A DNA stretch of 13,149 nucleotides from an uncultured bacterium. GTDB taxonomy: Bacteria; Desulfobacterota; Desulfobulbia; Desulfobulbales; Desulfobulbaceae. The stretch is from assembly GCA_903842475.1 (NCBI GenBank), contig CAIMMA010000446.1, positions 1 to 13,149 on the forward strand. The letters are read 5' to 3'. The translations under genes were made by a program, and so were the position numbers. Shown piece by piece: positions 6,237-13,149 of this stretch (position 1 is its first letter; the number at the start of each line of letters is the position of its first letter). The notes under the pieces are model-generated. The model saw nothing but the letters and a program-made list of their open reading frames with translations, did not search any database and was not told the DNA's origin.

Positions 6237-9230
6237 ATGAAGGAAAAGAAAAAAACAGTTCGGCAACCAAGGAGCACCGCGCAGCGCGCCCATGGGGCAC
6301 AAGCGACGGGAGAAGCCTTCCCCATTGTCGGCATCGGGGCATCGGCGGGCGGCCTAGCCGCCTTCGAGGCTTTTTTCGCCGCCATTCCCGCAGCCAGCGA
6401 AACCGGCATGGCCTTTGTACTGGTGCAGCACCTGGCTCCAGACCATAAAAGCATCCTCACCGACCTCATTGGCCGTTTTACCAGCATGCAGGTCTTCGAG
6501 GTGGAAGACGGCATGGTGGTCCGGCCCGACTGCACCTATATTATTCCGCCCAACCGCGACATGGCCCTGCTCAACGGACGGCTCCAGCTGATGGAACCCA
6601 CGGCGCCGCGCGGGCAGCGCCTGCCCATCGACTTCTTCTTCCGCTCCCTGGCGCAAGACCAGCGCGAACGGGCCATAGCCATTGTGCTCTCCGGGACCGG
6701 CAGCGATGGCGCCCAGGGGGTGCGGGCCATCAAGGGCGAGGGCGGCCTGGTCATGGCCCAGCGGCCCGCCTCCGCCGAATACGAGGGCATGCCGTGCAGC
6801 GCCATTGCCACCGGATTGGTGGATTACGAACTCTCCCCCGCCGAAATGTTCGGCCAACTCAAATCGTATGTCGCCCATGCCTTTGGCAAACATCCGCCCA
6901 TCATTGCCGCACCGGTATTGACCAAAGAAAATTCCCTGCAAAAGGTGTTCATCCTGCTGCGCGCCCAGACCGGTCACGATTTCTCCCAATACAAACCCAG
7001 CACCATCTACCGGCGCATCGAACGACGCATGGCTTTGCACCAGATCGAGACTCTGGATGGCTATGTAAAACTCATGCAGCAGATACCGGCAGAAGTGGAA
7101 CGGCTCTTTCGCGACCTGCTGATCGGGGTCACCCGGTTTTTCCGCGACCCCGAAGCCTTCCAGGCCATCGAGGAACAGGCCTTTCCCCGACTCTTTACCG
7201 ACCTGCCGGCCAATGCCGCAATCCGCATCTGGATTCCGGGGTGCTCCACCGGCGAGGAAGCGTATTCCCTCGCCATCCTGCTCCATGAGCGCATGGAGGC
7301 ACGCAACCAGGCCATCCACCTCCAGATATTTGCCACCGATATCGACAGCCGTGCCATTGCCACGGCCCGGGCCGGTTGCTATCCGGCTGGCATCGCCGCC
7401 GATATCACCCCGGAACGGTTGGCGCGTTTTTTCACCATTGATCCCCACAGCAACACTTACCGGATCCATAAATCCATCCGCGACCTGCTGATCTTTTCCG
7501 AGCAGGATGTGATCAAAGACCCGCCCTTCTCCAAGATCGACCTGATCAGTTGCCGCAACCTGCTCATTTACCTGGGCCCGGAACTACAGAAAAAACTCCT
7601 GCTCCTGTTCCACTATGCCCTGAACCCCTCCGGCCTGCTGGTGCTCGGCACCTCGGAAACCATTGGGGATCTAGGGGACCTGTTTTCCGTGCTCGACCGA
7701 AAATTAAAAATATATCAGCGCAAACAAGCCACCCAAAGCGCTCAACGCGTGGTCCTCAATCGCCTTTTACTTCCGACTATACCCATGAACAACAAACTGC
7801 CCCGGACCACCGACGACCCCAGGCCGACACCGGTCAAGCCGCCGCTGCGCGATCTGACCGAACAGGCGATCCTCCAGCAGATCGCCCCGGCCGCCGCCCT
7901 GGTTAACCGCTCGGGCGATATTCTTTACCTGCACGGACGCACCGGAATGTATCTGGAACCGACCCCCGGCGAGGTCGGCATCAATAACATCTGCAAAATG
8001 GCCCGGGAAGGATTGCAGCGTGATCTGGTCAGCGCCCTGCATCAAGCCGCCGGGAAAAAAGAACGCGTCCGGCGTACCGGCCTGCGGGTGAAAACCAACG
8101 GCGACTACACCTGCGTCAATCTGACGATCAGCCCGGTGGCGACCAACGGTTCCGAGCTGGGCGAAGAACACTGCTTCCTGGTCATCCTGGAAGACGCCCC
8201 CCACCTCGCCGCCGAACAGAGGCAACCCCTCACCCTGCCTGCCATCGAAGGGTTGGAGGCCACCGAGGCCGAAACGTGCATCGCCGCACTCCAGCAGGAA
8301 CTGCTGACCAAGGATGCGTACCTGCATACCGCCAATGAGGAACTGGAAGCCTCCAACGAAGAACTCAAATCCGCCAACGAGGAGATGCAATCGGTCAACG
8401 AGGAGCTGCAATCCACCAACGAAGAACTGGAAACCTCCAAGGAGGAACTGCAGTCGGTCAACGAAGAGCTGTCCACGGTCAACACCGAACTGCAGACCAA
8501 GGTGGTCGATTTGTCGCAGGCCAACAACGACATGAACAACCTGTTGGCCGGTACCGGCATCGGCACCATCTTTGTCGATCACCGGTTGCGCATCCTGCGT
8601 TTCACCCCCGCCGCCACCCGGATCATCAAACTGATCCCCAGCGATGTGGGTCGTCCGGTGGGGGACCTCGCCTTCAAACTGGTGGGCTACGATCGATTGG
8701 TTGCCGACCTGGAAACCGTGCTGAGCACGCTGGCGCATCAGGAGATCGAGGTGCAGACCGCCGAGGGCCGATGGTACGCCATGCGCATCCAACCCTATCG
8801 CACCCTTGAAAACGTGATCGAAGGCGCGGTCATCACCTTTGTCGACACCACCGACTTGAAGACCGCCCAGGAGGCGCTGCTCCGCCTGGCCGTGGTGGTG
8901 CAGGACGCCTTTGATGCCATCACGGTACAGGATCTGACCGGCCGCATCCTGGCCTGGAATCCATCGGCAGCGCGGCTGTACGGCTGGAGCGAGGCCGAGG
9001 CCTTGACCATGAACATCCGCGACCTGATTCCCGAAACCCTTCGAGAGGCAACCCAGGCCATGATACAGCAGTTGAGTCAGGCGCAACGGCTCGAACCCTA
9101 TCGCAGCCAACGAATCGCCAAGGACGGCTCGGTCGTGGATGTCCGGGTAACCGCCACCGCCCTGATGAACAAAGCCGGCCAGATCTATGCCGTCGCGACC
9201 ACCGAACGACCGGATGGTCTCACGGGTTGA
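6237..9230 (+). CDS. CheB-CheR-coiled coil-PAS-PAS fusion protein
   Basis: A 997-residue cytosolic fusion. Residues 28-215 are a CheB methylesterase/deamidase domain with the full catalytic triad: S36 (GIGASAGG), H65 (VQHL) and D157 (SGTGSDG). The N-terminal receiver of classical CheB is absent. Residues about 233-495 are a CheR methyltransferase, with the S-adenosylmethionine motif IPGCSTGEEAYSLA at 333-346 and SCRNLLIYL at 438-446. About 545-655 resembles a degenerate PAS-like linker, then an eight-heptad coiled coil (699-754) leads into PAS domains at about 765-870 and 884-990. The protein ends without a kinase or other output domain. By family it should add and remove methyl groups on glutamates of a chemoreceptor or similar target; none is encoded here. 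The start rests on the GGGAG site and promoter. The kinase gene 17 nt downstream is the likely partner. Domain calls are firm; substrate and pathway are not. Confidence 0.93.
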   Translation: MKEKKKTVRQPRSTAQRAHGAQATGEAFPIVGIGASAGGLAAFEAFFAAIPAASETGMAFVLVQHLAPDHKSILTDLIGRFTSMQVFEVEDGMVVRPDCTYIIPPNRDMALLNGRLQLMEPTAPRGQRLPIDFFFRSLAQDQRERAIAIVLSGTGSDGAQGVRAIKGEGGLVMAQRPASAEYEGMPCSAIATGLVDYELSPAEMFGQLKSYVAHAFGKHPPIIAAPVLTKENSLQKVFILLRAQTGHDFSQYKPSTIYRRIERRMALHQIETLDGYVKLMQQIPAEVERLFRDLLIGVTRFFRDPEAFQAIEEQAFPRLFTDLPANAAIRIWIPGCSTGEEAYSLAILLHERMEARNQAIHLQIFATDIDSRAIATARAGCYPAGIAADITPERLARFFTIDPHSNTYRIHKSIRDLLIFSEQDVIKDPPFSKIDLISCRNLLIYLGPELQKKLLLLFHYALNPSGLLVLGTSETIGDLGDLFSVLDRKLKIYQRKQATQSAQRVVLNRLLLPTIPMNNKLPRTTDDPRPTPVKPPLRDLTEQAILQQIAPAAALVNRSGDILYLHGRTGMYLEPTPGEVGINNICKMAREGLQRDLVSALHQAAGKKERVRRTGLRVKTNGDYTCVNLTISPVATNGSELGEEHCFLVILEDAPHLAAEQRQPLTLPAIEGLEATEAETCIAALQQELLTKDAYLHTANEELEASNEELKSANEEMQSVNEELQSTNEELETSKEELQSVNEELSTVNTELQTKVVDLSQANNDMNNLLAGTGIGTIFVDHRLRILRFTPAATRIIKLIPSDVGRPVGDLAFKLVGYDRLVADLETVLSTLAHQEIEVQTAEGRWYAMRIQPYRTLENVIEGAVITFVDTTDLKTAQEALLRLAVVVQDAFDAITVQDLTGRILAWNPSAARLYGWSEAEALTMNIRDLIPETLREATQAMIQQLSQAQRLEPYRSQRIAKDGSVVDVRVTATALMNKAGQIYAVATTERPDGLTG
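8331..8498 (+). repeat. Eight 21-bp units encoding a heptad coiled coil
   Basis: Eight consecutive diverged 21-bp units encode heptads of the form xNEELxS (ANEELEA, SNEELKS, ANEEMQS, VNEELQS, TNEELET, SKEELQS, VNEELST, VNTELQT). Small or beta-branched residues at position 1 and Leu/Met at position 5 give 4-3 spacing. The units differ at many third bases, so the array is old or selected at protein level. It joins the CheR part to the PAS part as a signalling helix. Confidence 0.85.
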
Positions 9231-9234
9231 CTAC

Positions 9235-9239
9235 AGGAG
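9235..9239 (+). promoter_or_regulatory. Shine-Dalgarno site that fixes the second kinase start
   Basis: AGGAG lies 8 nt before ATG 9248. An in-frame TTG at 9227 overlaps the stop codon of the CheB/CheR gene, but using it would place this site inside the coding region, so ATG 9248 is preferred. Confidence 0.75.
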
Positions 9240-9247
9240 AATATTGC

Positions 9248-11395
9248 ATGACCGATACGCATCAGCAAGGCGACCAGGCGGCCGAACTGCGAAAAAGGGC
9301 GGAAGCGATGGCCCGGGAAAGAGCACCGACGTCTGCATATATCGCGGCACTGTCGCCTGAAGAAATCAAAACCACCGTTCACGAACTGCATGTGCAGCAG
9401 ATCCAACTGGAAATGCAGAACGAAGAGCTGCGTCGGATTCAAAACGAACTCGATGCCACCCGGATGCGCTATTTCGATCTCTACGACCTGGCTCCGGCGG
9501 GGTATTTGACCATCTCCACCCAAGGGCTGATTGTCGAGGCCAACCTCACGGCCTCGACCATGATGGGCGTGGATCGGGGCCAGCTGGCCGGGCAGCCATT
9601 TTCCCGGTTCATCTTCAAGGAAGACCAGGATCGCTACTACCTCAACTCCAAGCCGGCCCCAGCAACCTGCCCATGCGAATTACGAACATGCGAACTCCGG
9701 ATCACCCGACCGGACGGCACCCGCTTCTGGGCGCATCTGTTGCAGAAAACCATTGTGCAGCTCGATGGGCAAGCTGCCTGCGGAATCGTCCTGAGCGACA
9801 TCAGCGAGCATAAAAAGTTCGAAAACGCCCTGCGCGAAAGTGAAGAGCGGTATCGCCGCATGTTTGATTCGGCAGCCGACGCCCTTTTCCTGATATCCAC
9901 CGACACGGCTCTGATTCTCAAAGCCAACCAAAGGGCCTCCGAACTCTATGGGTATGAGGAAGAGGAACTGCTCGCTAAGAAAAGCGAGGAGTTGTCGGCG
10001 GAGCCGGAAGAAACCAACCGTCGCATCCAGGAGGCACGGACCATCGACGACCGGATCGTCACCATTCCTCTGCGCCTGCATCGCAAAAAGGACGGAACCG
10101 TTTTCCCGGTTGAAATAACCGCCCGGACGATCCCTTTGCTGGGACAACGGGTTCTTTTAGTTGCCGTTCGCGACATCACCGCGCGGCGGCACATGGAAGA
10201 GGCGCTGCGGCAGAGTGAGCAGCAGTTTAAAAATGCCCATAAATTTCTGGAACTGATCCTGGACACCATCCCGGTTCGCCTCTTCTGGAAGGACCGGCAA
10301 TCGAAAATTTTAGGCTGCAACCGACTGTTCGCCCAGGATGCCGGGTATCGGAACCCGGACGATCTGATAGGCACCGACGATTACCGCCTGGCCTGGAAAG
10401 ATCAGGCCGACCTGTATCGCCGGGATGATGTCGAAGTCATGACGTCGCGACAACCCAAACTGCATTACGAAGAAATGCAGACCACCCCCGAGGGGCAAAA
10501 AATATGGCTGTCCACCTCCAAGGTGCCGCTGCTCGATGCCAATGGGCAAGTGATCGGCGTCCTGGGAGCCTACGAGGATATCACCTATCGCAAATGGCAG
10601 GAAGAACGGCTTAATGCCGCCAAGGAAGAGTTGGAACGGCGGGTCGAACAACGAACCCGCGAACTCCAGGAAACCCAGCGGCAATATCTGCATGCGGAAA
10701 AACTCTCGGCCATCGGCAAATTGTCCGCCTCCATTGCCCATGAGTTCAACAATCCGCTCCAGGGCATTCTCTCCATCCTCAAAGGTCTGAAAAAACGGGC
10801 CATTCTGGAAGACGAGGACCGGGAACTGCTGGATGCGGCCATCGCTGAAAGTGACCGGATCAAGGAATTGATCCGCAGCCTCCAGGATTTCAACCGTCCG
10901 AGCTCCGGCCGGATTCTGGCCATGGATGTGCATAAAACCATCGAGTCCCTGCTGCTGCTCCACAAAAGCGATATGAACAGCAAACGGATAACCGTGGTGC
11001 GCGACTACGCCCCTCGACTGCCGCAGATATTCGTGGTCCCCGACCAGATCAAGCAGGTCCTGCTCAATTTGCTGACCAATGCGGTGGATGCCTGCATTCA
11101 GCCCGGCGGGGTGATCACCATCAGCACCCGGCAGGAGGACGACCAGGTGGCGGTGGCGATCAAGGACACCGGCATCGGCATTCAACCGGAAAATATGGAG
11201 CGGATTTTCCAGCCCTTCTACACCACCAAACCGACCGTCAAGGGGACCGGGCTGGGGCTGTCGGTCAGTTACGGCATCGTCAAAAACCACCAAGGGGAAA
11301 TCCGGGTCCAGAGCCGGCCGGGAGAAGGCGCGACCTTCACGGTACTCCTGCCCATCAACAGCGTCCTCCAGACCGAGGCCGCAACCGCCCAATAA
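9248..11395 (+). CDS. Cytosolic PAS-PAS-PAS sensor histidine kinase
   Basis: A 715-residue kinase without a signal peptide or membrane segment. Residues 35-75 form a Glu-rich helix (LSPEEIKTTVHELHVQQ, then QNEELRRIQNELDA) leading into a first PAS domain (about 72-190, starting YFDLYDLAPAGY). This N-terminal module is, from general knowledge, typical of kinases beside CheB/CheR fusions. PAS domains follow at about 197-315 (ending VRDITARR) and 331-450 (ending YEDITYRK), then a coiled coil (450-485). The kinase core has phospho-acceptor H498 (ASIAHEFNNP), N607 and N611, DTGIGI at 640-645 and GTGLGL at 666-671, so it should be active. There is no receiver or output domain. The first PAS has a cysteine cluster (C141, C143, C148). 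It begins 17 nt after the CheB/CheR stop and is almost certainly co-transcribed and functionally paired with it. The cognate response regulator is not in the window. Confidence 0.93.
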   Translation: MTDTHQQGDQAAELRKRAEAMARERAPTSAYIAALSPEEIKTTVHELHVQQIQLEMQNEELRRIQNELDATRMRYFDLYDLAPAGYLTISTQGLIVEANLTASTMMGVDRGQLAGQPFSRFIFKEDQDRYYLNSKPAPATCPCELRTCELRITRPDGTRFWAHLLQKTIVQLDGQAACGIVLSDISEHKKFENALRESEERYRRMFDSAADALFLISTDTALILKANQRASELYGYEEEELLAKKSEELSAEPEETNRRIQEARTIDDRIVTIPLRLHRKKDGTVFPVEITARTIPLLGQRVLLVAVRDITARRHMEEALRQSEQQFKNAHKFLELILDTIPVRLFWKDRQSKILGCNRLFAQDAGYRNPDDLIGTDDYRLAWKDQADLYRRDDVEVMTSRQPKLHYEEMQTTPEGQKIWLSTSKVPLLDANGQVIGVLGAYEDITYRKWQEERLNAAKEELERRVEQRTRELQETQRQYLHAEKLSAIGKLSASIAHEFNNPLQGILSILKGLKKRAILEDEDRELLDAAIAESDRIKELIRSLQDFNRPSSGRILAMDVHKTIESLLLLHKSDMNSKRITVVRDYAPRLPQIFVVPDQIKQVLLNLLTNAVDACIQPGGVITISTRQEDDQVAVAIKDTGIGIQPENMERIFQPFYTTKPTVKGTGLGLSVSYGIVKNHQGEIRVQSRPGEGATFTVLLPINSVLQTEAATAQ

Positions 11396-11429
11396 AGCGC
11401 TCAACCAAGCTTCGCCCTCCGGCCGCAAT

Positions 11430-11451
11430 GGCCCCTCAGCGTTGAGGGGCC
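11430..11451 (+). terminator. Strong hairpin after the kinase operon (possible terminator)
   Basis: GGCCCCTCA (11430-11438) and TGAGGGGCC (11443-11451) form a perfect 9-bp stem around GCGT, 35 nt after the kinase stop. No T tract follows, so it is not a textbook intrinsic terminator. It may block 3' degradation or support factor-dependent termination. Confidence 0.4.
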
Positions 11452-11602
11452 TGCTGCACGCCTTATTCCTCCCTGCCCCCTGCCGATTGCTCCGAAGCCC
11501 CCGCTGGGCGCCGGTCCCGGCTCTCGGCGCCAGGAGGCGCGGCAAGCCGCTCCGCAATCCATGGACATTTAAAATACCCATTAAATACCTCATGTTCCCT
11601 CA

Positions 11603-11636
11603 TTGTCTTTTCACCGGATCCTGGTCATATTACCAG
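11603..11636 (+). promoter_or_regulatory. Candidate acetyl-CoA synthetase promoter with overlapping inverted repeat
   Basis: TTGTCT (11603-11608) and CATATT (11626-11631) are 17 nt apart, with four of six matches each. CTGGT (11621-11625) and ACCAG (11632-11636) form an inverted repeat whose 6-nt centre is exactly the -10 box, as expected for a repressor operator. The predicted start is near 11638, about 60 nt before the ATG. Confidence 0.45.
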
Positions 11637-11698
11637 CATATTTCAGCATCCCCCCATCGTGCATCCGGGGAAGCCGCCCTTGACGACAGGAGGTCTCC

Positions 11699-13149
11699 AT
11701 GCGTTCCCTCCCAATCAAGAAAACTGTCGAATCCATGCCGATTCGCCCCCATCTCCTCGATTACGAGCAGACCTGCGCCGCATTCTCGTGGGAGCAGGTT
11801 CGCCGGGAATTCGACGGCCTGCCGGACGAAGGGGGGCTCAATATCGCCCATGAAGCGGTTGATCGGCATGCCGCCGGTCCCCGAAGCGCGCAGGTGGCCA
11901 TACGCTGCCTGGGCAAAGACGGCACCACCACGGACCTGACCTATGCGGCGCTGAAAACGAACAGTAATCGGTTTGCCAACCTGCTCGGCACCTTAGGGAT
12001 GACCAAAGGCGAACGTGTATTCTGGCTGGCCGGCAGGATCCCCACCCTCTATCCGATGTTTTTCGGCACCCTGAAAAACCGCAACGTCTTCTGTCCCCTC
12101 TTTTCCGCTTTCGGACCGGAACCGATCTTTCAACGACTGGAGCGTGGCAACGCCAGAATCCTGGTCACCACCGAACGGCAATACACCAAAAAAGTGGCCA
12201 GCCTGCTGCAGCGGCTGCCGGAGCTCTGCACCGTGCTCCTGGTCGACCGGGAGCAGGATCTCGATGCGCGCGTCCTTTCGCTGCCGCGGCTGATGGCCAA
12301 GGCCGCCGAAACCTTCACCATCCCGCCCACCGATCCCGAGGACATGGCCATCCTCCATTTCACCAGCGGCACCACCGGCATGCCCAAAGGCGCGATCCAT
12401 GTGCACCAGGCCGTGCTCACCCATTACATCACCGGCCGCTATGTGCTCGACCTCCACCCCGGGGACATTTTCTGGTGCACCGCCGATCCGGGCTGGGTGA
12501 CCGGGACTTCGTACGGCATCATCGCCCCCTTGCTCCACGGCAACACCTGCATCGTCGACGAGGCCGACTTTGATCCGGAACGCTGGTACCGCATTCTTGA
12601 GGAACAGCGGGTCAGCGTCTGGTACACAGCGCCGACCGCGATCCGCATGCTGATGCGCGCCCCGGTGGCGCTGCGGCAGCGCTTCGATCTCTCGGCCCTG
12701 CGGCTGGTGCACAGCGTCGGCGAACCGCTCAATCCGGAAGCGATCGTCTGGGGCGAGCGCGTCCTCGGCCTGCCGATCCACGACAACTGGTGGCAGACCG
12801 AAACCGGTGGCATCATGATCGCCAACTACGCGGCCCTGGAGATCCGCCCCGGTTCAATGGGCCGCCCCCTGCCGGGGGTGGAGGCCGCCATCGTCACCCG
12901 GACCGGAGCAGACGAGGTGCGGATCGAAGGTCCCGAGATCGAGGGCGAACTGGCCCTGCGCACCGGCTGGCCGTCCCTGTTCCGCGGGTATCTCCACGAG
13001 GACGAGCGCTACCGCAAATGCTTTGTCGGTGACTGGTACCTCACCGGCGATCTCGCCAGGCGCGATGTGGACGGCTATTACTGGTTCATCGGCCGAGCCG
13101 ACGACATCATCAAAACCGCCGGTCACATGGTCGGGCCGTTTGAGGTGGA
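11699..13149 (+). CDS. acsA: Acetyl-CoA synthetase, AcsA type (3' end cut by window)
   Basis: Open from ATG 11699 through the window end: 483 complete codons plus two bases. It is an AMP-forming acyl-CoA ligase, converting acetate, ATP and CoA to acetyl-CoA through acetyl-AMP. Motifs seen: P-loop TSGTTGMPKG (222-231), WCTADPGWVTG near 260-270, HSVGEPLNPEA near 340-350, DNWWQTETGG (362-371), YLTGD (447-451) and FIGRADDIIKTAGH (463-476). W365 aligns with the Trp that restricts acetyl-CoA synthetases to short acids, so acetate or propionate is likely. The ending GPFEV resembles the AcsA (Bacillus-type) branch more than the longer Acs branch; members run about 570 residues, so roughly 90 are missing, including the conserved C-terminal catalytic lysine. 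The start has a strong AGGAGG (11688-11693) 5 nt upstream; M13 (11735) is a poorer alternative. It is probably a separate transcript from the kinases and may serve acetate activation in carbon metabolism. Confidence 0.93.
   Translation, partial: MRSLPIKKTVESMPIRPHLLDYEQTCAAFSWEQVRREFDGLPDEGGLNIAHEAVDRHAAGPRSAQVAIRCLGKDGTTTDLTYAALKTNSNRFANLLGTLGMTKGERVFWLAGRIPTLYPMFFGTLKNRNVFCPLFSAFGPEPIFQRLERGNARILVTTERQYTKKVASLLQRLPELCTVLLVDREQDLDARVLSLPRLMAKAAETFTIPPTDPEDMAILHFTSGTTGMPKGAIHVHQAVLTHYITGRYVLDLHPGDIFWCTADPGWVTGTSYGIIAPLLHGNTCIVDEADFDPERWYRILEEQRVSVWYTAPTAIRMLMRAPVALRQRFDLSALRLVHSVGEPLNPEAIVWGERVLGLPIHDNWWQTETGGIMIANYAALEIRPGSMGRPLPGVEAAIVTRTGADEVRIEGPEIEGELALRTGWPSLFRGYLHEDERYRKCFVGDWYLTGDLARRDVDGYYWFIGRADDIIKTAGHMVGPFEV

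Larger units (their letters stand above)
11396..11698 (+). other. 303-nt intergenic region before the acetyl-CoA synthetase gene
   Basis: No convincing gene was seen. The first half is GC-rich and holds the hairpin at 11430-11451 and paired GGCGCC sites (11507-11512, 11526-11531). The second half turns AT-rich, with a near repeat of TTAAAATACC and TTAAATACC (11569-11589), followed by the promoter with its inverted repeat (11603-11636) and the ribosome site AGGAGG (11688-11693). An open frame from 11442 that runs into the next gene lacks recognisable protein features and is treated as chance. Confidence 0.6.

Noticed and set aside
7767..9110. Long minus-strand open frame (about 447 codons) opposite the CheB/CheR-PAS fusion
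   Set aside because: Its repetitive Phe/Leu/Gly-rich stretch is the reverse reading of the forward coiled-coil repeat; it has no independent evidence.
10310..11593. Minus-strand open frame (about 427 codons) opposite the second kinase
   Set aside because: It overlaps intact kinase motifs on the + strand and yields no recognisable protein; typical antisense frame in GC-rich DNA.
11442..11939. Open frame of 165 codons crossing the start of the acetyl-CoA synthetase gene
   Set aside because: It overlaps 240 bases of a confidently identified gene in another frame and shows no domain or supporting ribosome site.
11993..12781. Minus-strand open frame (262 codons) opposite the acetyl-CoA synthetase
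   Set aside because: The + strand frame carries the full set of adenylate-forming motifs; the reverse frame is a shadow.

Overview
The window is a GC-rich bacterial chromosome segment with every supported gene on the + strand. Gene content suggests a Desulfobacterota (deltaproteobacterial) sulfate-reducer-like organism, perhaps Desulfobulbales: long PAS-rich kinases, a CheB-CheR-PAS fusion, PilZ proteins and an AcsA-type acetyl-CoA synthetase. This is inference from protein style; no rRNA or taxonomic marker gene is present.

Layout. (1) 64-182: tRNA-Lys(CUU) with encoded CCA and its own intrinsic terminator. (2) 378-734: a small AT-rich gene for a YkgJ-type cysteine-cluster protein that starts at TTG. 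(3) 909-2291: a promoter with a palindrome at the start site, a PilZ-domain protein, an 85-residue helical protein of unknown function, and after a 183-nt gap a second PilZ-domain protein. (4) 2347-5958: a good sigma70-like promoter, a terminator-like hairpin inside the predicted leader, and a large hybrid histidine kinase (periplasmic binding domain, membrane segment, PAS, cysteine-rich GAF, PAS, kinase core, receiver). (5) 6183-11395: another good promoter driving a two-gene operon: a CheB-CheR-coiled coil-PAS-PAS fusion and, 17 nt later, a cytosolic three-PAS histidine kinase. (6) 11396-11698: 303 nt without a gene, holding a hairpin and a promoter whose -10 lies between the arms of an inverted repeat. 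(7) 11699-13149: acetyl-CoA synthetase, cut by the window end.

How the genes may work together. Regions 3-5 look like a signalling cluster. The two PilZ proteins are likely c-di-GMP effectors. The hybrid kinase reads a periplasmic ligand plus cytosolic cues. The CheB/CheR fusion and its partner kinase resemble modules usually found as neighbours or as one polypeptide. The window has no chemoreceptor, diguanylate cyclase, phosphodiesterase, HPt protein or DNA-binding response regulator, so inputs to PilZ and outputs of both kinases must lie elsewhere.

No clearly new system is visible. The points most worth checking are the hairpin in the hybrid-kinase leader, the cysteine-rich GAF domain, the atypical ligand-binding residues of the sensor domain, the separate CheB/CheR and kinase genes, and the palindromes at two promoters. 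Several genes begin later than their longest open frame allows; the chosen starts rest on Shine-Dalgarno sites and promoters.
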